Source: Palaemon carinicauda (taxonomy: Eukaryota > Arthropoda > Malacostraca > Decapoda > Palaemonidae). Taken from it: a stretch of 64,000 nucleotides of DNA. The position numbers and the translations under genes were made by a program. Under the pieces are notes generated by a model. It did not search any database. It saw nothing but the letters and a program-made list of their open reading frames with translations, and was not told the origin of the DNA. Where the stretch lies: positions 20,737,479 to 20,801,478 of the forward strand of contig NC_090743.1 in NCBI RefSeq assembly GCF_036898095.1, in the 5' to 3' direction. Positions 33,993 through 47,792 of this stretch are shown piece by piece. Position 1 is the stretch's first letter, and each line of letters opens with the position of its first letter.

Positions 33993-34620
33993 TTATTATT
34001 ATTATTACTTGCCAAGCTACAACTCTAGTTGGAAAAGCAGGATGCTATAAGCCAAGGGGTTCCAACAGGGAAAATAGCCCAGTAAGGAAAGGAAACCAGG
34101 AAATAATAGAAGAAATTAAAAGAAAATATTTTAAGAAGAGTAACAACACTAAAATAGATATTTCATATATAAACTATAAAAAAACTTTAGGAAAATAAGA
34201 GGAAGAAAAATAGATGAAATAGTGTGCCCGAGTGTACACTCTAGCCCAAGACAGTGGAAGACCATGGTACAGAGACTAGAGAACAATGGTTTGAATTTTT
34301 AGCGTCCTTCTCCTAGAAGAGCTGTTTACCATAGATAAAGGGTCTCTTCTACTCTTGCCAAGAAGAAAGTAGCCACTGAACAATTACAGTGCAGTGGTTA
34401 CCCTCTTGAGAGAAGAACTGTGTTGTCAGGTGTATGAGGACAGAGGAACATATGTAAAGAATAGGGCAGACTATGTGTAGACAATGAGAAAATGAACCGT
34501 AACCAGAGAGAAGGATCCAGTGTAGTACTATTTAACCAGTAGAAAGACCCAATAACCCAATAGCGTTAGTATCTCAATAGGTAGCTGGTGCCCAAGCCAA
34601 CCTACTACCTGATGAGCAGG
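33993..34620 (-). repeat. SINE-A, near full length
   Basis: A short ATT tail, then the whole body to 'atctcaataggtagctggtg'. It is collinear with 28797-29443 read in reverse. Confidence 0.85.
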
Positions 34621-34639
34621 TCATAGTAAAACAAGTAGG

Positions 34640-37313
34640 ATATATATTTAATGCGACCCAAATATCTATTGAACAATTTGAAATTTCGAAACTTTTTCGT
34701 TCGAAGAAATAATTCGGCATTCTAAAAATGAACAAAAAATTCGATACAAGCGTGTTGCATTAAAGCCAAAAGGACTATTTCAGCTATATTTTTTCCTTTG
34801 AATTATTCAAACCAAATCGATCAGTTCATAATTCCAAGGAAAATTAATGTTATTATTTACTTTCTTTTTGGGGGACCATGACTAAATATTTAGCATAATA
34901 TGACAGTAGTAGATCCATAAGAAATATGGAGATCTGTAAGTACTTTGATTTTTCATATATAATAATATTTCTACAACAATGGATGAGTGTAAAATGGATG
35001 TATATTCAATATGACTTTTTTGTTTTTGAGTAATTCAGCATTCCGTTTTGTTGTATTACTAGATACAGTAGTTTTATATTACAGTGAATTTAATTTTTAA
35101 CATATGCTTGATTTTATACATTCTTTTGAACACTAATATAAATGGTTATAGAAATGCCATTGAATAATTCGTTACGCTCATCACCAGAGGCATTTATCAA
35201 ACATTTTTTTTATTATATTTCAGCTACATACGGTATTTATTGTAGGGATTTAATTATTTCACTATGACCAACTACAGTCTACTAATTATGAAGTTATAAT
35301 TACCTGTTACGTCAAAGGATTGCAATGAATAACAAATGTATAATATAAATTTGCTTTTCCACATTCTTTTGCCACATATCTCGCTGAGCTTCAATCCTCA
35401 ATCGCCCTATGGATTATGATTGAAATTAGTGTGAGAGTGTTATGAAAGGTCTGTGGTAATAAGTAATAGAAGAGAGAGAAGGGGCAAACCTATGTAGGAT
35501 TCCGGTAATATTAACATTATATCAAGTAATTATAAACTATGTACACATTTCATGTAATTAAAGAAACAGTGGATGCAAAGAATTATATATTAATTGATAT
35601 GTTTGCTGTTTTTTTTATTGTTTGTCTATGAATTGTGTAAAAAAAAAATTCCGACTTATTTAGATATTCTAAGACTTGCGGGTGGAACAAAGATAGGTGA
35701 TGGAATTACCTAAGCTTAGAGGCAGCCGACATTGTAAATACTGCCCTGCACTTACGTCTGTATCCATGGAAGCGAATACCACCAGCCATTGCACATGTAA
35801 TATAGCACCTGTTGGTATTTATCATTACTTAAGTATAGTGCGACAATCGACAATTATCAATAGGATATGATTCTAAACGTTACTATCAGTCCCACAACAG
35901 ATCATGAGAGTTTTTTTGCGAAATCGTTTTCACCTATCACAGAATTATCATGTAAAGGCAAATATACTCATTATCGTATATCATACCAGCCCTCATATTA
36001 AGGTACATAATACGATTGGCAACTCTGATCTTCACGCTGTTTTCCTCATGGTCAGTGACATCATGTCGTGATAACATGGTTACCTCTTGAAAAAAAATAA
36101 AAAATAAAAACACTTGTAAGCTCTAAGGGTTTTTACTGTATATCCTCCAAGGGGCTAGGTAGATTCAACGCTCTTGACAAACACACAAAATTACATGGTT
36201 ACAGTCGACACAGGCCTTATTGGCTTTCCGAGAATTTGAAGGTCATTCGCTACGTTGCCTTCCTGTAAATCTCCCTCATACATTGTTCGATATAGAATTT
36301 CGATACTGGTTGTAAAATACGAGACTACTCAGCTCTCGTGGACTTCAGTTTCGAAAACCTCTTGCTATACTTGGGGTTTCAAATATTCCGTGACTTCAAA
36401 ACCGATGTTTATTTTGAAAGGTGGCATTTCTTGTTTTCCTGTCAAATGTAATAAATCGTCTGTCAAGGTTATCCAAAAGACCCTGAAGTAATGACCGCCA
36501 CAGGCTTAATCCCCATGGTCATGGTCATCTTCGTATCTGAAACTTTCAAGGAAATCTGCTGTGATCACTAGCAGCCCCAGGCTAAGGAAATAGCCAATAA
36601 GTACTGATATATTTCACAAATGATATATGAATCAGAACTGCTGTCATTAATGGGTAGCAGTCAATAAGATTGTGATTTTTAAGTAATTCAATAATATGGA
36701 TTTGACAATAAACAAATTATGCAGTATGTAAAAATGTAAACGATAAACTGATGTAGGTCCTGTAGTGAGTAGGGTTCCCCTGCGTGATAGGACCAGGAAA
36801 GCAGTCCTTAAATAAAAGTAAATAAAGTAATACGACGAACTGCTGCACCACTAAATTTATCTGAAAGGACAATTAATCGAATCTGTAAAGGAGGAATAAG
36901 GTTGGGAGAATCTGGCAAGATTAACTTTAAGAAAACAAAATATAGGAAAGATATCCTGTTGCGTCTTCTAGAAGACTTTTTATTGCATGATATGTAAGTT
37001 TTGAGAGGATGTGGGTCCAATTCCTTCATATACATAGATGAAACCCCAGTTGATAAAAATTACCTTCTTCAAAAATCTCACCAAATCAGAAAAAATACAT
37101 GAGTTAACCCTTTAATAGGAAAGGGTAGTCGATAAGTTATTTATGTTCAAAGGAAAGTTTCATTGTAAATATCACATTAATTTTTCAAAACATTTTTTAT
37201 GGTGCTAATCATGATAAATCATATATTTTAGGAATGGTTTACTCAGTAACTATCGCCTAATACCATCATCAATAGTTATTATCCTGATGAATGCTTCATG
37301 CCATTTAATCCTA
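34640..37313. other. Unassigned AT-rich stretch
   Basis: It has no tandem array and no LINE or SINE match. Weak protein-like text on the minus strand near 36800-37035 (for example KGQLIES) is too broken to call. Confidence 0.45.
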
Positions 37314-37315
37314 TA

Positions 37316-37440
37316 GTCCATTTCTTTTAGCGATGCATATTTGCACCGACTCGCAGCGGTGCCCTTTTAGCTCGGAAAAGTTTCCGGATCGCTGATTGGT
37401 TGGACAAGATAATTTTAACCAATCAGCGATCAGGATAATT
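37316..37440. mobile_element. Palindromic MITE, copy 3, right arm truncated at poly-C
   Basis: The left arm is complete from TA plus GTCCATTTCTTTTAGCGA. The right arm stops after 'aatcagcgatcaggataatt', where a run of about 15 C residues begins. The central loop 'ggacaagataattttaa' is inverted relative to the loop in copies 1 and 2. Confidence 0.85.
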
Positions 37441-37469
37441 CCCCCCCCCCCCCCCGCCCACTGTAATAT

Positions 37470-37875
37470 CAGATATAAAGGCTTTTATTAGAGGATGGCT
37501 CAGAGAAAAGGAGTCAACCTACTTGAAGACATGATTTAATCAGAACTTCCACTGCAAGCAATATCCTAAATCAATCGAAGTGATACAGAGCCAAGTTGAA
37601 CAATATGAAGCTGAGCGGAATCCCTTTGAAATGACAGATTTATAAACCCTAGTGATGGAAGCTTTAGACAAAGTAACAGGAGAATATCGAGAAAATCGTA
37701 TCCAGCATGCCAATAGACTGCAAAAGAAGGGACTAATGGTAATCTTTTAGACTCGTCCATAATTGAATTCAATTCTTTTGACGAAAATTAATAGAATATA
37801 TAGATGGAGAAAGCTGGCCAGAAACATCGACCCCACATAAAAGTGGGAAAAGATGCAGACAAAGAAGAAGAAGAA
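37470..37875 (+). pseudogene. Broken coding remnant followed by RTE-like 3' tail
   Basis: The plus strand reads in fragments such as VEQYEAERNPFEMTDL and EALDKVTGEYRENRIQHANR, interrupted by stops. I do not recognise the family. The segment 37795-37875 duplicates the RTE-like tail at 25770-25860, so part of this may be LINE-derived. Confidence 0.35.
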
Positions 37876-38179
37876 GTGATATTATGTTTATGTTTTTATA
37901 TACAATTTAACCAGTGTATCTTACTTTACTATAGGTATCCTATTCTCATGAAGGAAGAATATGTTAAGGTAACGAGATAATCAAACGAATATTGTACTAA
38001 TCTTATTTTCTCTCCAATTGAGTTGAGGATTGAAAAAAAAAGGTCCTAAATGCATCATATGTAGCATACCTACTTTACAATATATATATATATGTGTGTG
38101 TCTGTATTACATTTGTAGAAAAATAGGTATATGCATATGTTTGAATATATTTATGTACAAGCGCACGTACGCACGCGCA

Positions 38180-38407
<228 letters not shown>

Positions 38408-38758
38408 AGATATTCATAACACATGTAAGGTGTACGCAATTGATTGTCAAGCTAAAGGTAAAGCAAAGACTTGCAAGCTGCTGTTTGACATTGTCATTAG
38501 TGTGGCCTTGAGGAATTGATGGGGAGGATGTAAACAAGTGTGGATTAAAATTCCTCAAGAGATTAAAGGCGTGAGTTGTGTTCCGAAGACTTGGAAACGT
38601 TGCGTAATGAACCAAAGTGAAAATAAGTATTGACTATTCTATATTGCCATGGTCCCTTCTCCACTCTAGTGGACATGAGGAAACAAGACTATGGCTGTTG
38701 ATGTGTAAGTGGGTAGACCTATGTACAGGAGTCCCTGGTACACCTCGCTCAGAAGTCC

Positions 38759-39729
38759 ACCCTGTTACACGATCAATATTATTGACTATTACTTTGCATT
38801 ACATGCCCCCCCCCCCAAAAAAAAAAAAAAAAAAAAAAAAAACGCCCTATATTGCTCAATATTGGCAGTCGTGTGAAGGAATTGTGAGAGACAGCAAGAC
38901 GGATATTGGTGGTACTTTACTCTGAATTGCAATAGCCTACTGCACAAAATGAAATAAAATAGACTTAGCTAATTGAAGTAAACTCAGCTAATTGAGTTAT
39001 TTGCTAGTGAATAAAATCACACTTCAAATGATTAGCAAGAGAAAATTCCGTTGTCTTACTTAGAGGAGAGTTAGATAGATAGATTGATAATAGATTTTAA
39101 AGCAGAAATGATAGATATATAGATAGATTTTGAATTATGTATCGATAAATATATAATATCTGATTGTGCTTGTAGGCTGTAAATGTGTTTCTTGATCGAT
39201 TAAAAACTGCATCCTATCTAAATACCATAAATTTGGTCCCTAAGGTCATCTGAACCAGCCCCAGATTTCTGTGAACTGTCAATTTTCGATAATTACCCTC
39301 TTAAAGTTTGTTCGGAGTGAACTTATTGTCTTTATTTACATCATCTCATGTTCTGGATATTTCTTATTAGATTTTTTCAAGAGCACTTAATACACATTTT
39401 CCTATTTTCTTGTCTCTGTATTCTTTGCTTTTCACTTTCCACAGTACTGGTATATCTCTGTACAGTCGCTTGAATTCCACTAGAAATGGTCGATCATCTT
39501 TGTGGCCAGCCATGTCGAGGGTCTGGAGGCAGGAATGACAGGAAGCGCACAGGATATTATGCAATATCACCCTCAGTCCCTACATATTCAATATATTCGT
39601 AATGTACTATAAAATATCAAACTCTTTTTGATATCTCAAGTAAATTGTGCTATTCTTTAATACCACCCTTTTCTATCAATAATATTGTTCAATACGGAAT
39701 ATCGCGCAATATTATTGATCGTGTAGGGT
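38759..39729. mobile_element. Candidate DNA transposon remnant with inverted ends
   Basis: 'tacacgatcaatattattg' occurs near 38766-38784 and as its reverse complement at 39708-39725, with 'accct' just outside both. The interval contains a MADF-like fragment. MADF or Myb-like second proteins are typical of PIF/Harbinger transposons, so a decayed member is possible. No transposase is seen and no target-site duplication is clear. Confidence 0.35.
39367..39530 (-). pseudogene. MADF-like DNA-binding domain fragment
   Basis: The minus strand reads FLVEFKRLYRDIPVLWKVKS followed by KEYRDKKIGK. This resembles the first half of a MADF domain, with its conserved aliphatic-LW motif followed by a Tyr/Lys helix, as found in Adf-1-type factors and transposon-associated proteins. 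The frame ends soon after, and the second half of the domain is missing. No promoter or splice partners are evident. It is most likely a transposon-derived remnant; a single exon of a host gene is the alternative. Confidence 0.4.
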
Positions 39730-39852
39730 CAAAGGAAAGTGTCCTGACACTTAAATTTCCAAGAGTAATTTTTATGGATATAGGTAAACATTATTTCTCA
39801 TATGAATTTTTTTTTTATTAAACTCTTTCAGGCAAAATTAAAAATAGCCCAA

Positions 39853-40420
<568 letters not shown>

Positions 40421-40425
40421 ACAAC

Positions 40426-40737
<312 letters not shown>

Positions 40738-40739
40738 AT

Positions 40740-41770
40740 ACACTTGGAAAATAAATTATATAATTACATGGTTTCGTCCCAGAAAGTGTAGTAGTAGGAA
40801 TGGTACAAAGATGTCCTCATGTTGAGTCAAGTAAGACTTTAAAAAATGAAAGCGACATTATAACGGCCCGCAGAAGGAAAGGTCATAAAAAGCCTAAAGG
40901 TTACAGAATTTGTATAGGCCTAAGAAAAATTTCCTCCATAACGTGGGCGCTGAGTTCTAGTGCGTTTGCCTTTAAATAGTCGAATGGTTTCAAACCGGAT
41001 ATTCCTTTAATGTGAGTTCGTTTTGAAAGCAGCTTCAACAGGAAACACCACAGAATAATTTTTTTATTTTTTAAGTGGGAAATCTAGAGATTCTGTTAAC
41101 AATTACAAGCTTAATAGGCCTACAGCGGGAATATTATATTTTTAAAACCAATTTTCCATACTATATTTATATTATTAATAAAAGCATTCTACATATACAG
41201 GTATGAATATAAACCATATGCCTACATTTTCAGCGTGATATCAATGCATAGGTACAGTATATTAGGGTATCTATATTTTATGTTTATGAATATCGTCAAG
41301 GTTGTCTTGTAGCTTCACAGTGTTAAACGATAGAGGTTTATAGACATCCACAGTGAAGTTGGAATGCCGTTTTGATTATTAAAATAACGTTATGAAGAAT
41401 AGATCTAGTCTAAAGCCATTACAAATATAGCGAAAATGTGGAAAACTCGAAGTATTTTTAATTTTATAGAAAACAATACGCGTCCTTACAAGTTTTAAGA
41501 AGTAATTTTATTAAATAGGATACAATATGTATCGTTACAATTATTGGGCAATCCCGCGGTGTTGCACTAAACTCTCTCAAACCAGTTTTATGTTTAGCAC
41601 GATTTTGTTTGGTCCATGAAAAGTTCGTAGCTTGCTCAAGTATTTGTATTCCTATTTTTAAACTCAAGTTATATACTTCATTGCAATAAAAAAAAACAGA
41701 AGGAATGCTACGTGAACAGTTGTACTTATCAAACAATGTTCAAAAGATCATAGTACTGTAAAGTTAATCT
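40740..41770. other. Unassigned AT-rich stretch
   Basis: No exon, tandem repeat or family match seen. Confidence 0.5.
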
Positions 41771-41774
41771 CTCA

Positions 41775-42215
41775 ATAATTTTACTTTAAGGGTTGATTTC
41801 TTGGTCTTACCAAGCGGTAACCCTTGGCCCTTTAAGACCTACAAGATTTGTTTGTCGTAGCCTATACATTCGCATGTATTTAGAATATTACACATCGTAT
41901 TCCGCGTTAATTTTAAAACCACACTACAAGAAGCACTTGAAAACTCAGAAAATCTTCAGTTTCTTCTTGAAATCCTTATTAATATCTTCAGTCCTGATGT
42001 CTAGTGTGAGCATGTTATATTGTCTTGGGACTGCATATTATGAAATCTCTAGAACCTACAATAGACATACATCTTGGTTCCTGTAACTTGGAACCATCTG
42101 TAACTATTATCGTGTTGACACGATTTGCTTGCTGCACGATATTTCGGAGTTTGGACGTCGGACCGGTTCTGATAACTTGATGACTCATTGTACTGTATAT
42201 ATTGCAAACTCTGTT
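41775..42215 (-). pseudogene. LINE-Z reverse transcriptase C-terminal remnant, second copy
   Basis: Minus-strand fragments such as NRSDVQTPKYRAA and NSYRWFQVTGTK, followed by blocks matching the copy at 1158-1600, identify the C-terminal part of the same LINE family. It has multiple frameshifts. Nothing of the catalytic core is present. Confidence 0.65.
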
Positions 42216-42389
42216 TATTATTTTTTTTTCCATTCTTGGAAAAACTACAGAAAATTTCTTTCCACGGGCGTACTATATTACTATGCAACTCCCTTAGTGC
42301 GCTTTAAAGCATAATGCTGCTTTTTTTGTTCTTCCTTTTTTTTATTATTTGGCGAAGTGGATATCGACTGCGTTTCATTTCATTTAATC

Positions 42390-42397
42390 TATAAATA
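42390..42397 (+). promoter_or_regulatory. Candidate TATA box
   Basis: TATAAATA. A transcription start near 42420 would place it at about -30, just upstream of the candidate first exon. Confidence 0.35.
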
Positions 42398-42419
42398 CGA
42401 TAGAGGAAACTCAGGAAAG

Positions 42420-42598
42420 GTAGGGACAGGATAGGAAATGTCCATAAGGAACAAATCGGTCAAGCAAAGTTTTGTTATATCGTCTCTAGATGGCAGCAGC
42501 CGCAGCACAGGACGGGAGAGAAATTCAAGCAACACTATTATGGTTCCAACTGATCGTGCCGCTGCATTAATTCCACTAGTTTCCGGCATGAAAGACAG
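42420..42598 (+). other. Candidate first exon of a plus-strand gene
   Basis: It is more GC-rich than its neighbours, follows a TATA box and ends at a CAG/GTGAAA donor. It contains a short upstream frame beginning MAAAAAQDG that stops before the donor, so it would be mostly 5' untranslated. It is predicted from signals only. Confidence 0.3.
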
Positions 42599-42619
42599 GT
42601 GAAATTTAGATATTCATAG

Positions 42620-44460
42620 TCATATTTGCATTTAGATAAGTAACAATGCTCATGAAATATTAATTTTATGCATGCGAAAATAACATAGCGCCTTTTGACA
42701 TATCGTGGAATCAGCCATTTTGGATTGTAATCCGTGTCAGCATGTAACTACGACCTGCAATCGTATTGCAAATAACACCAAAATATCGATGGGGCTTGAT
42801 CAACCAAATATTCAATAACTAAAATAGCTCGGATTCCCCTTGATGCCAGTCTTATAACGTAGGCCTAGAATGTTTTTACACTGCAGGGGAAACTCTTGTG
42901 CAATCAAATGATTAGGCCTGCGGATTTTATGATTAACCAAGTTGATCATTTTGGTAACATTTTGTTTTCAAAATAACTGCAAATTAATTTTTTTTTTTCA
43001 TGCCTACCCACCAGAATTTGTACTAAAATTGGTATTTAATTAACAATGGTCGTATGGTATTATTACGATTTTTTTCCTGTAAAAATATCAATTCACAAAA
43101 ATGGGCTCAAATTATCGCACAAAGTTGCTTGCTCTCGCGAAGTGTAAAATCTTATGCTTATTACCTTGTTGGCAGTTAATTTTGCATTTCGTCAAGTATT
43201 TTGCATGAAGGTCGTGTAATCATATCGTTAAAAGTGGCGCGTAGGAAATTGATCTATGAATGCATATTGCGTTTGGACTTTTGATATAAAGTTTGATTTA
43301 TTAATTCGACCATTCTGCTCGTTGGAGAATGGTAGTTTAGCCTACATGACAATTTTATAGAAGTTGAAAAGACGGCTATAGTTTTAATATTCATTCTTAG
43401 AATACACGTTATAACACCCTAACATATAATTGAAATGTGGTTTCGTCTACCAGGTTTATTAGGTAATGATAGTCTTGTCAGTAGACCCCTGAACAAATTT
43501 TTATCTCCGAAGTTTAAAGCATGCGTCTTTCTACAACCCGCCATAGACCATATATTGTTCATATGTGAGATATTTTAGGGCAAACTGGATTTTTTTGCAT
43601 TAAAAAATATAAATTTTAGGCCTATGTAAAATAAGTACAAATCCTTGAGTGCCGTATACAGTATTTAAAGACCGAGTTCATATGATGAGTGCCTCTTCGC
43701 CAAGTATTTTCAAAATTAATTGTGAAAGACTGAAACGTTTAGAACTCATATCAGATGAACTCAAACAAATGGTTGCTATACCTTTTATAAGCTGTAAAAC
43801 ATCGGAATCCCTATATTCCATCTTTTGGCGAGAGAAGTATCCGAGTCGACAGTTGCATTTGAATATCCTAATAAAATGTCATACTAGCCTTATTAGTTTG
43901 TTGTTAAATTTGCAGTGTAAGGAGATTATATGATGATAAAAGTTTTTTTTTTTTTTTTTTTTTTTTTTTTCCTTTGAGCTGATAGGACAGTTGGGTGAAA
44001 GAAGAATGAGGGCAGTTAGCTAGTTAACCATGGAATGGAATAGTTAGGAAAATTAAGTATTAGTAAGAGTAGTGTAAGCGTGGTTTAACCACAATTTTAT
44101 TTATATAAAGGTACTTTTTTCATAAAAGTTTAAGATAAACAAACTGTTCGAGATAATAGTTATAGATAGATAAATCGGATTAAATATACAAGAAGTTATT
44201 TGTAAGCATATCATCAAGGGTTTACTAAAGATACTTGATATTATCTTATGGATATGGGTACTATAAATGGATGTGGAATGCAAATCTATGGGAATAGTTG
44301 CATACAGATAATCTGGTGACCTCAACAGAAACTCAAAGAAGAATTGCAAGAAATGAAAGTGAATAGCAAGAATCTCTAGAATTAGGTAGTGTAAAACTGA
44401 GGTTACAATGACCAGCAAGGAAAGAATATGATAATAGAAATAGAAGAGGCGTCGATTTGA
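42620..44460. other. Unassigned AT-rich stretch
   Basis: Contains a poly-T tract at about 43945-43970. No exon or family match is seen. If the candidate plus-strand gene is real, this is its first intron. Confidence 0.45.
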
Positions 44461-44469
44461 ATTGGGTAG

Positions 44470-45000
44470 AAAATTTCAATTACTTGGGAAGGTATATCAT
44501 TAGTGTGGCTCTTCCAGGTTTATGACTTAGTCTAGGATGTACCAGTGGATGCATCCATGTGTTTATTAACCTCTGGTGAGGTGGAATAGCGTGTTTGTAA
44601 TAACGAGATCGTGCCAAGTGCGTAAGGAGAGTATCCTGACTTCATTAGCGTTCATAATACCTATGCCATGATGATCTATGGCACTTCCTCTTGCAGCGTT
44701 GATTTTTACAAACCGGGCATTGAACTCTTCCAGCAGGACTACCTTGTCACTTTAGTTGATGTTTTGTAGCACTGCATCAAGGGCTCAGTAGAAGTTATCT
44801 TTAGTGGTTTTGTCAGCATTCAATCTTGAGACATAAGCATAGATGAGTGGCAAGAAACGTCCATAAGACGGTCCATTTGTCTGTTGTTATATACCTGGTC
44901 ATAAGTTTTTCATTGATGCCTGTAGGATTTTCAGGTATGTTTGTGAGTAATTTGGTCTTTACTGCAAAACCCACACTATGAACCCAAGGATAATAATATG
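44470..45000 (-). pseudogene. RTE-like LINE endonuclease fragment
   Basis: The minus strand reads KTTKDNFY then ALDAVLQNIN, SDKVVLLEEFNARF, GSAIDHHGIG and TWMHP. This is the succession of the apurinic-type endonuclease of RTE/craniofacial-development-protein-like LINEs, whose usual catalytic block is LLGDFNAR. Here that Gly-Asp is changed to Glu-Glu and stops are present, so it is inactive. The reverse transcriptase half is not found beside it. Confidence 0.75.
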
Positions 45001-47235
45001 GTAAGACATTCCAGAAAGTTTAACCCTCACCGACTCCTGTAAGAAAGTCTACCGGCGCATGCCTATATTTTATCTAAGAAGCCCCTTAGGAATTATTGCA
45101 GTTCTCATTGGTAGTCTTATAGTTTCATCAGTAGTTTTATCTTGGAGTGTCCTTACATCTGCTGGAATGTTCGATGTTTGGCATTTTGATCAAGTATACA
45201 ATGTTTGGGCCAACTTTTCTAGGTTCCTCCTTTAATAGGGCAACTCAGTTGCACATTCCACTGCTGAAAACCATTATTACTCAAAAAATTTCCCCCCGCT
45301 CGCAAGCAACTGAATCCAACATGCATCGTCATGGAGGCGTTGCTTAGGCTAAGTATTGCTACTCCTAATGTGGACCTGCTCCTATAGTTAGCTCTATAGG
45401 AGTCAAGTTTGACTCATTGGGCTGGTAAATCTCCAACCCTTTAATAAAAATCCTACTGTCCTGTCCCATCGCGAAGGGCACTCGATAATTGTTGATGATG
45501 CATGTCCCGTGAGACTAACCCACAAGGCACGGGTACAACTCGCGTGATTTAGCCCATCAGTCAAAATGGGGTGCCAGAATGTAGCACTTGGAGCTAACAA
45601 GCAAGTGTTGAGGCGCAAGTGGTGTGCCAGACAATAACTTTTGTTTAAAGGAATTTTATATGTAGATGAGTTATTGCCTGTATTTAATAGAGTTATTCAT
45701 GAGCTTTATTCATTAATAAGAAATAGAGAGATAAATGATTTTAGATGTAATTGTGAAGAAATAGATTAAATCACAGAGAGACGTGAGAGAGTGAACGAGT
45801 AGGCAAGTGTTGTTGTTAGAATTTCACTGATTGTTTATGAATTGTAGCCAGTACATTCCATTATTGTTCTTGCATATTCGATTGCTCATAATGGCTCATT
45901 GGGACTCGATGCAGAAGGCGAGGAACAAAGGATCTATCACGTGATTGAGGACAAGCTTGAAACGCACAGATTAGCGTGCATAAACCTATGGTGCACAGGT
46001 AGCCGTCCTCTTCTAGCTCCAGTATCCGTGTATTCGTTCAAACCTGCCCTCTGATGGTGTGGACTAACAGAATCTGCTGCATGTTTGTTTGCCACATGCC
46101 ATACCACGGACGGAATGAAGTTATCTGGACCGATTAGCAGCCGAGTAAAGGGATACACTTCTCAACACGACGAAGGACGTCGAGCTTTCTCTCTTTCTCT
46201 TGGATGATGGTGAGAGTAGTTCACGAGGACCGATTCATCGAGCTATCCAGCTGTCCTACCAGATACACTGCGAAGGCCCTCGATACACCTGGTTTGGACC
46301 TATACTCTCAGCGAAGGGCCTAAAATTGTTGGATTAGGCCCATTCTGAGGAAAAAATAGTTCATCTGCCTGACTTCAAGACAGCTCATAAAGAACTCTAC
46401 GGGGATTTAAACCACAGTTCCATGTTTTTACTTTGTAATTATTTCAGTGTAAACCCAATTTAAAGCAAGTCAAATAGTAAAGGCACGAAAACGACAGTGT
46501 ATCCATCACCCACGTTAGCATTAATCTCCTGAGAGACTAATAGATTAATAAAGTAAAAGGCACTGAAAGAGTAACTTTGTTTTATGGTTTTCCACCAAGT
46601 AAAAGTAAATGTGAAGCATCATTCTCATTAAATATTTTGGAGGCTTCACAGGTGTGTCTTCAAGTGTATTTTCCTAAATATCTTCCTTTTGATATATTAT
46701 GTTTTTTATATTTCTAGTCATACGTTGTATAACTGCTCTCCTAATATATAAGGATTATGATTTTTTTATAAGGCTGCCCTGATGAAAGCCATTGATTATT
46801 GGCTTAATCAGCTGTTGGCAAAATTTGTATAATGGGAGAAAGTGATCAAAATCGGTACAATAGTTTTTATGTAAAGTTACTCACAAGCAAATAGATAAAT
46901 AAACTAACAAACAGACTAGGGTGAAAACATAACTTTCGCAAAATCTTCGATTTTGGCGAAGGCAATAATCCTGTTCGCAATGGCCTCAATATTTCTGGGT
47001 TATCAATATGCTTATGTTCCATGGATTTATCTTATTTGTGGTTGCAATATCTTGACAATAATGCATTACTTACACTCCTATACAAACACTTGATTAAAAA
47101 ATTAGTATATATCTAAAATGCTTCTTCTGATTGGAGTGTAACAGAGGATTCTTCATCCACAATAAAATATTAGTTGGCAGTTGTTGTTGCCTCTGTTAGA
47201 TTAAACAGACCTAATATATCATTTAAGACTTTATT
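45000..47235. other. Unassigned stretch
   Basis: Less AT-rich around 45400-46350. Minus-strand frames at 45403-45618 and 45937-46158 have no recognisable motifs or splice context. No repeat match within the window. Confidence 0.45.
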
Positions 47236-47249
47236 TTTATCTTTTGCAG

Positions 47250-47378
47250 ACGTGTGTCAGTCGGCCTGTCACCTGCGTAACATGTGGATGTTGTCTCGTG
47301 ATCATTAAGTGTCATATCCGTGTTTTCTGAAATGAAGATGCCCTTGCATTATGTGATTGACCATGATGCATTTTACAG
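47250..47378 (+). CDS. Candidate exon with start codon (MKMPLHYVIDHDAFY...)
   Basis: A good acceptor (TTTTTATCTTTTGCAG) and donor (TTTTACAG/GTTAGT) bound 129 bases. ATG at 47332 opens 15 codons plus two bases. The upstream part would be 5' untranslated. It could join the candidate first exon ending at 42598. I do not recognise the peptide and cannot find a convincing next exon in the window. Confidence 0.35.
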
Positions 47379-47528
47379 GTTAGTCAAAATTAATTAAATG
47401 TTTGTATTGGTATCAAGAGCTTTTAGGGGGATTTATCTCTGTGACTAAATAATTGGGAAAAATATCCAGAAACGAAGTCTTTGAAGACCTCGTTTGAATT
47501 TTCATATTTTTGTTAATATCATGCATAA

Positions 47529-47529
<1 letters not shown>

Positions 47530-47584
<55 letters not shown>

Positions 47585-47588
47585 GTAA

Positions 47589-47619
<31 letters not shown>

Positions 47620-47653
47620 ATTATTAATATTATTAATATTATTAATATTAATG

Positions 47654-47689
<36 letters not shown>

Positions 47690-47747
47690 GTAATAATAAT
47701 AACAATGTTGATGTTAATGTTATTAATATTAATATTAATAATATTAA

Positions 47748-47783
<36 letters not shown>
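47530..47783. repeat. (ATT)n/(AAT)n microsatellite cluster
   Basis: About 250 bases of trinucleotide tracts that switch strand near 47652, so the tract can fold on itself. Reading frames across it are artefacts. Confidence 0.95.
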
Positions 47784-47784
<1 letters not shown>

Positions 47785-47792
47785 AATTGTAT

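Noticed and set aside
36255..36491. Plus-strand frame of 78 codons
   Set aside because: Composition is ordinary, no domain is visible and there is no supporting promoter or splice signal.
45403..46158. Two minus-strand frames suggestive of coding because of higher GC
   Set aside because: No recognisable domain and the frames are not connected by plausible splice sites.
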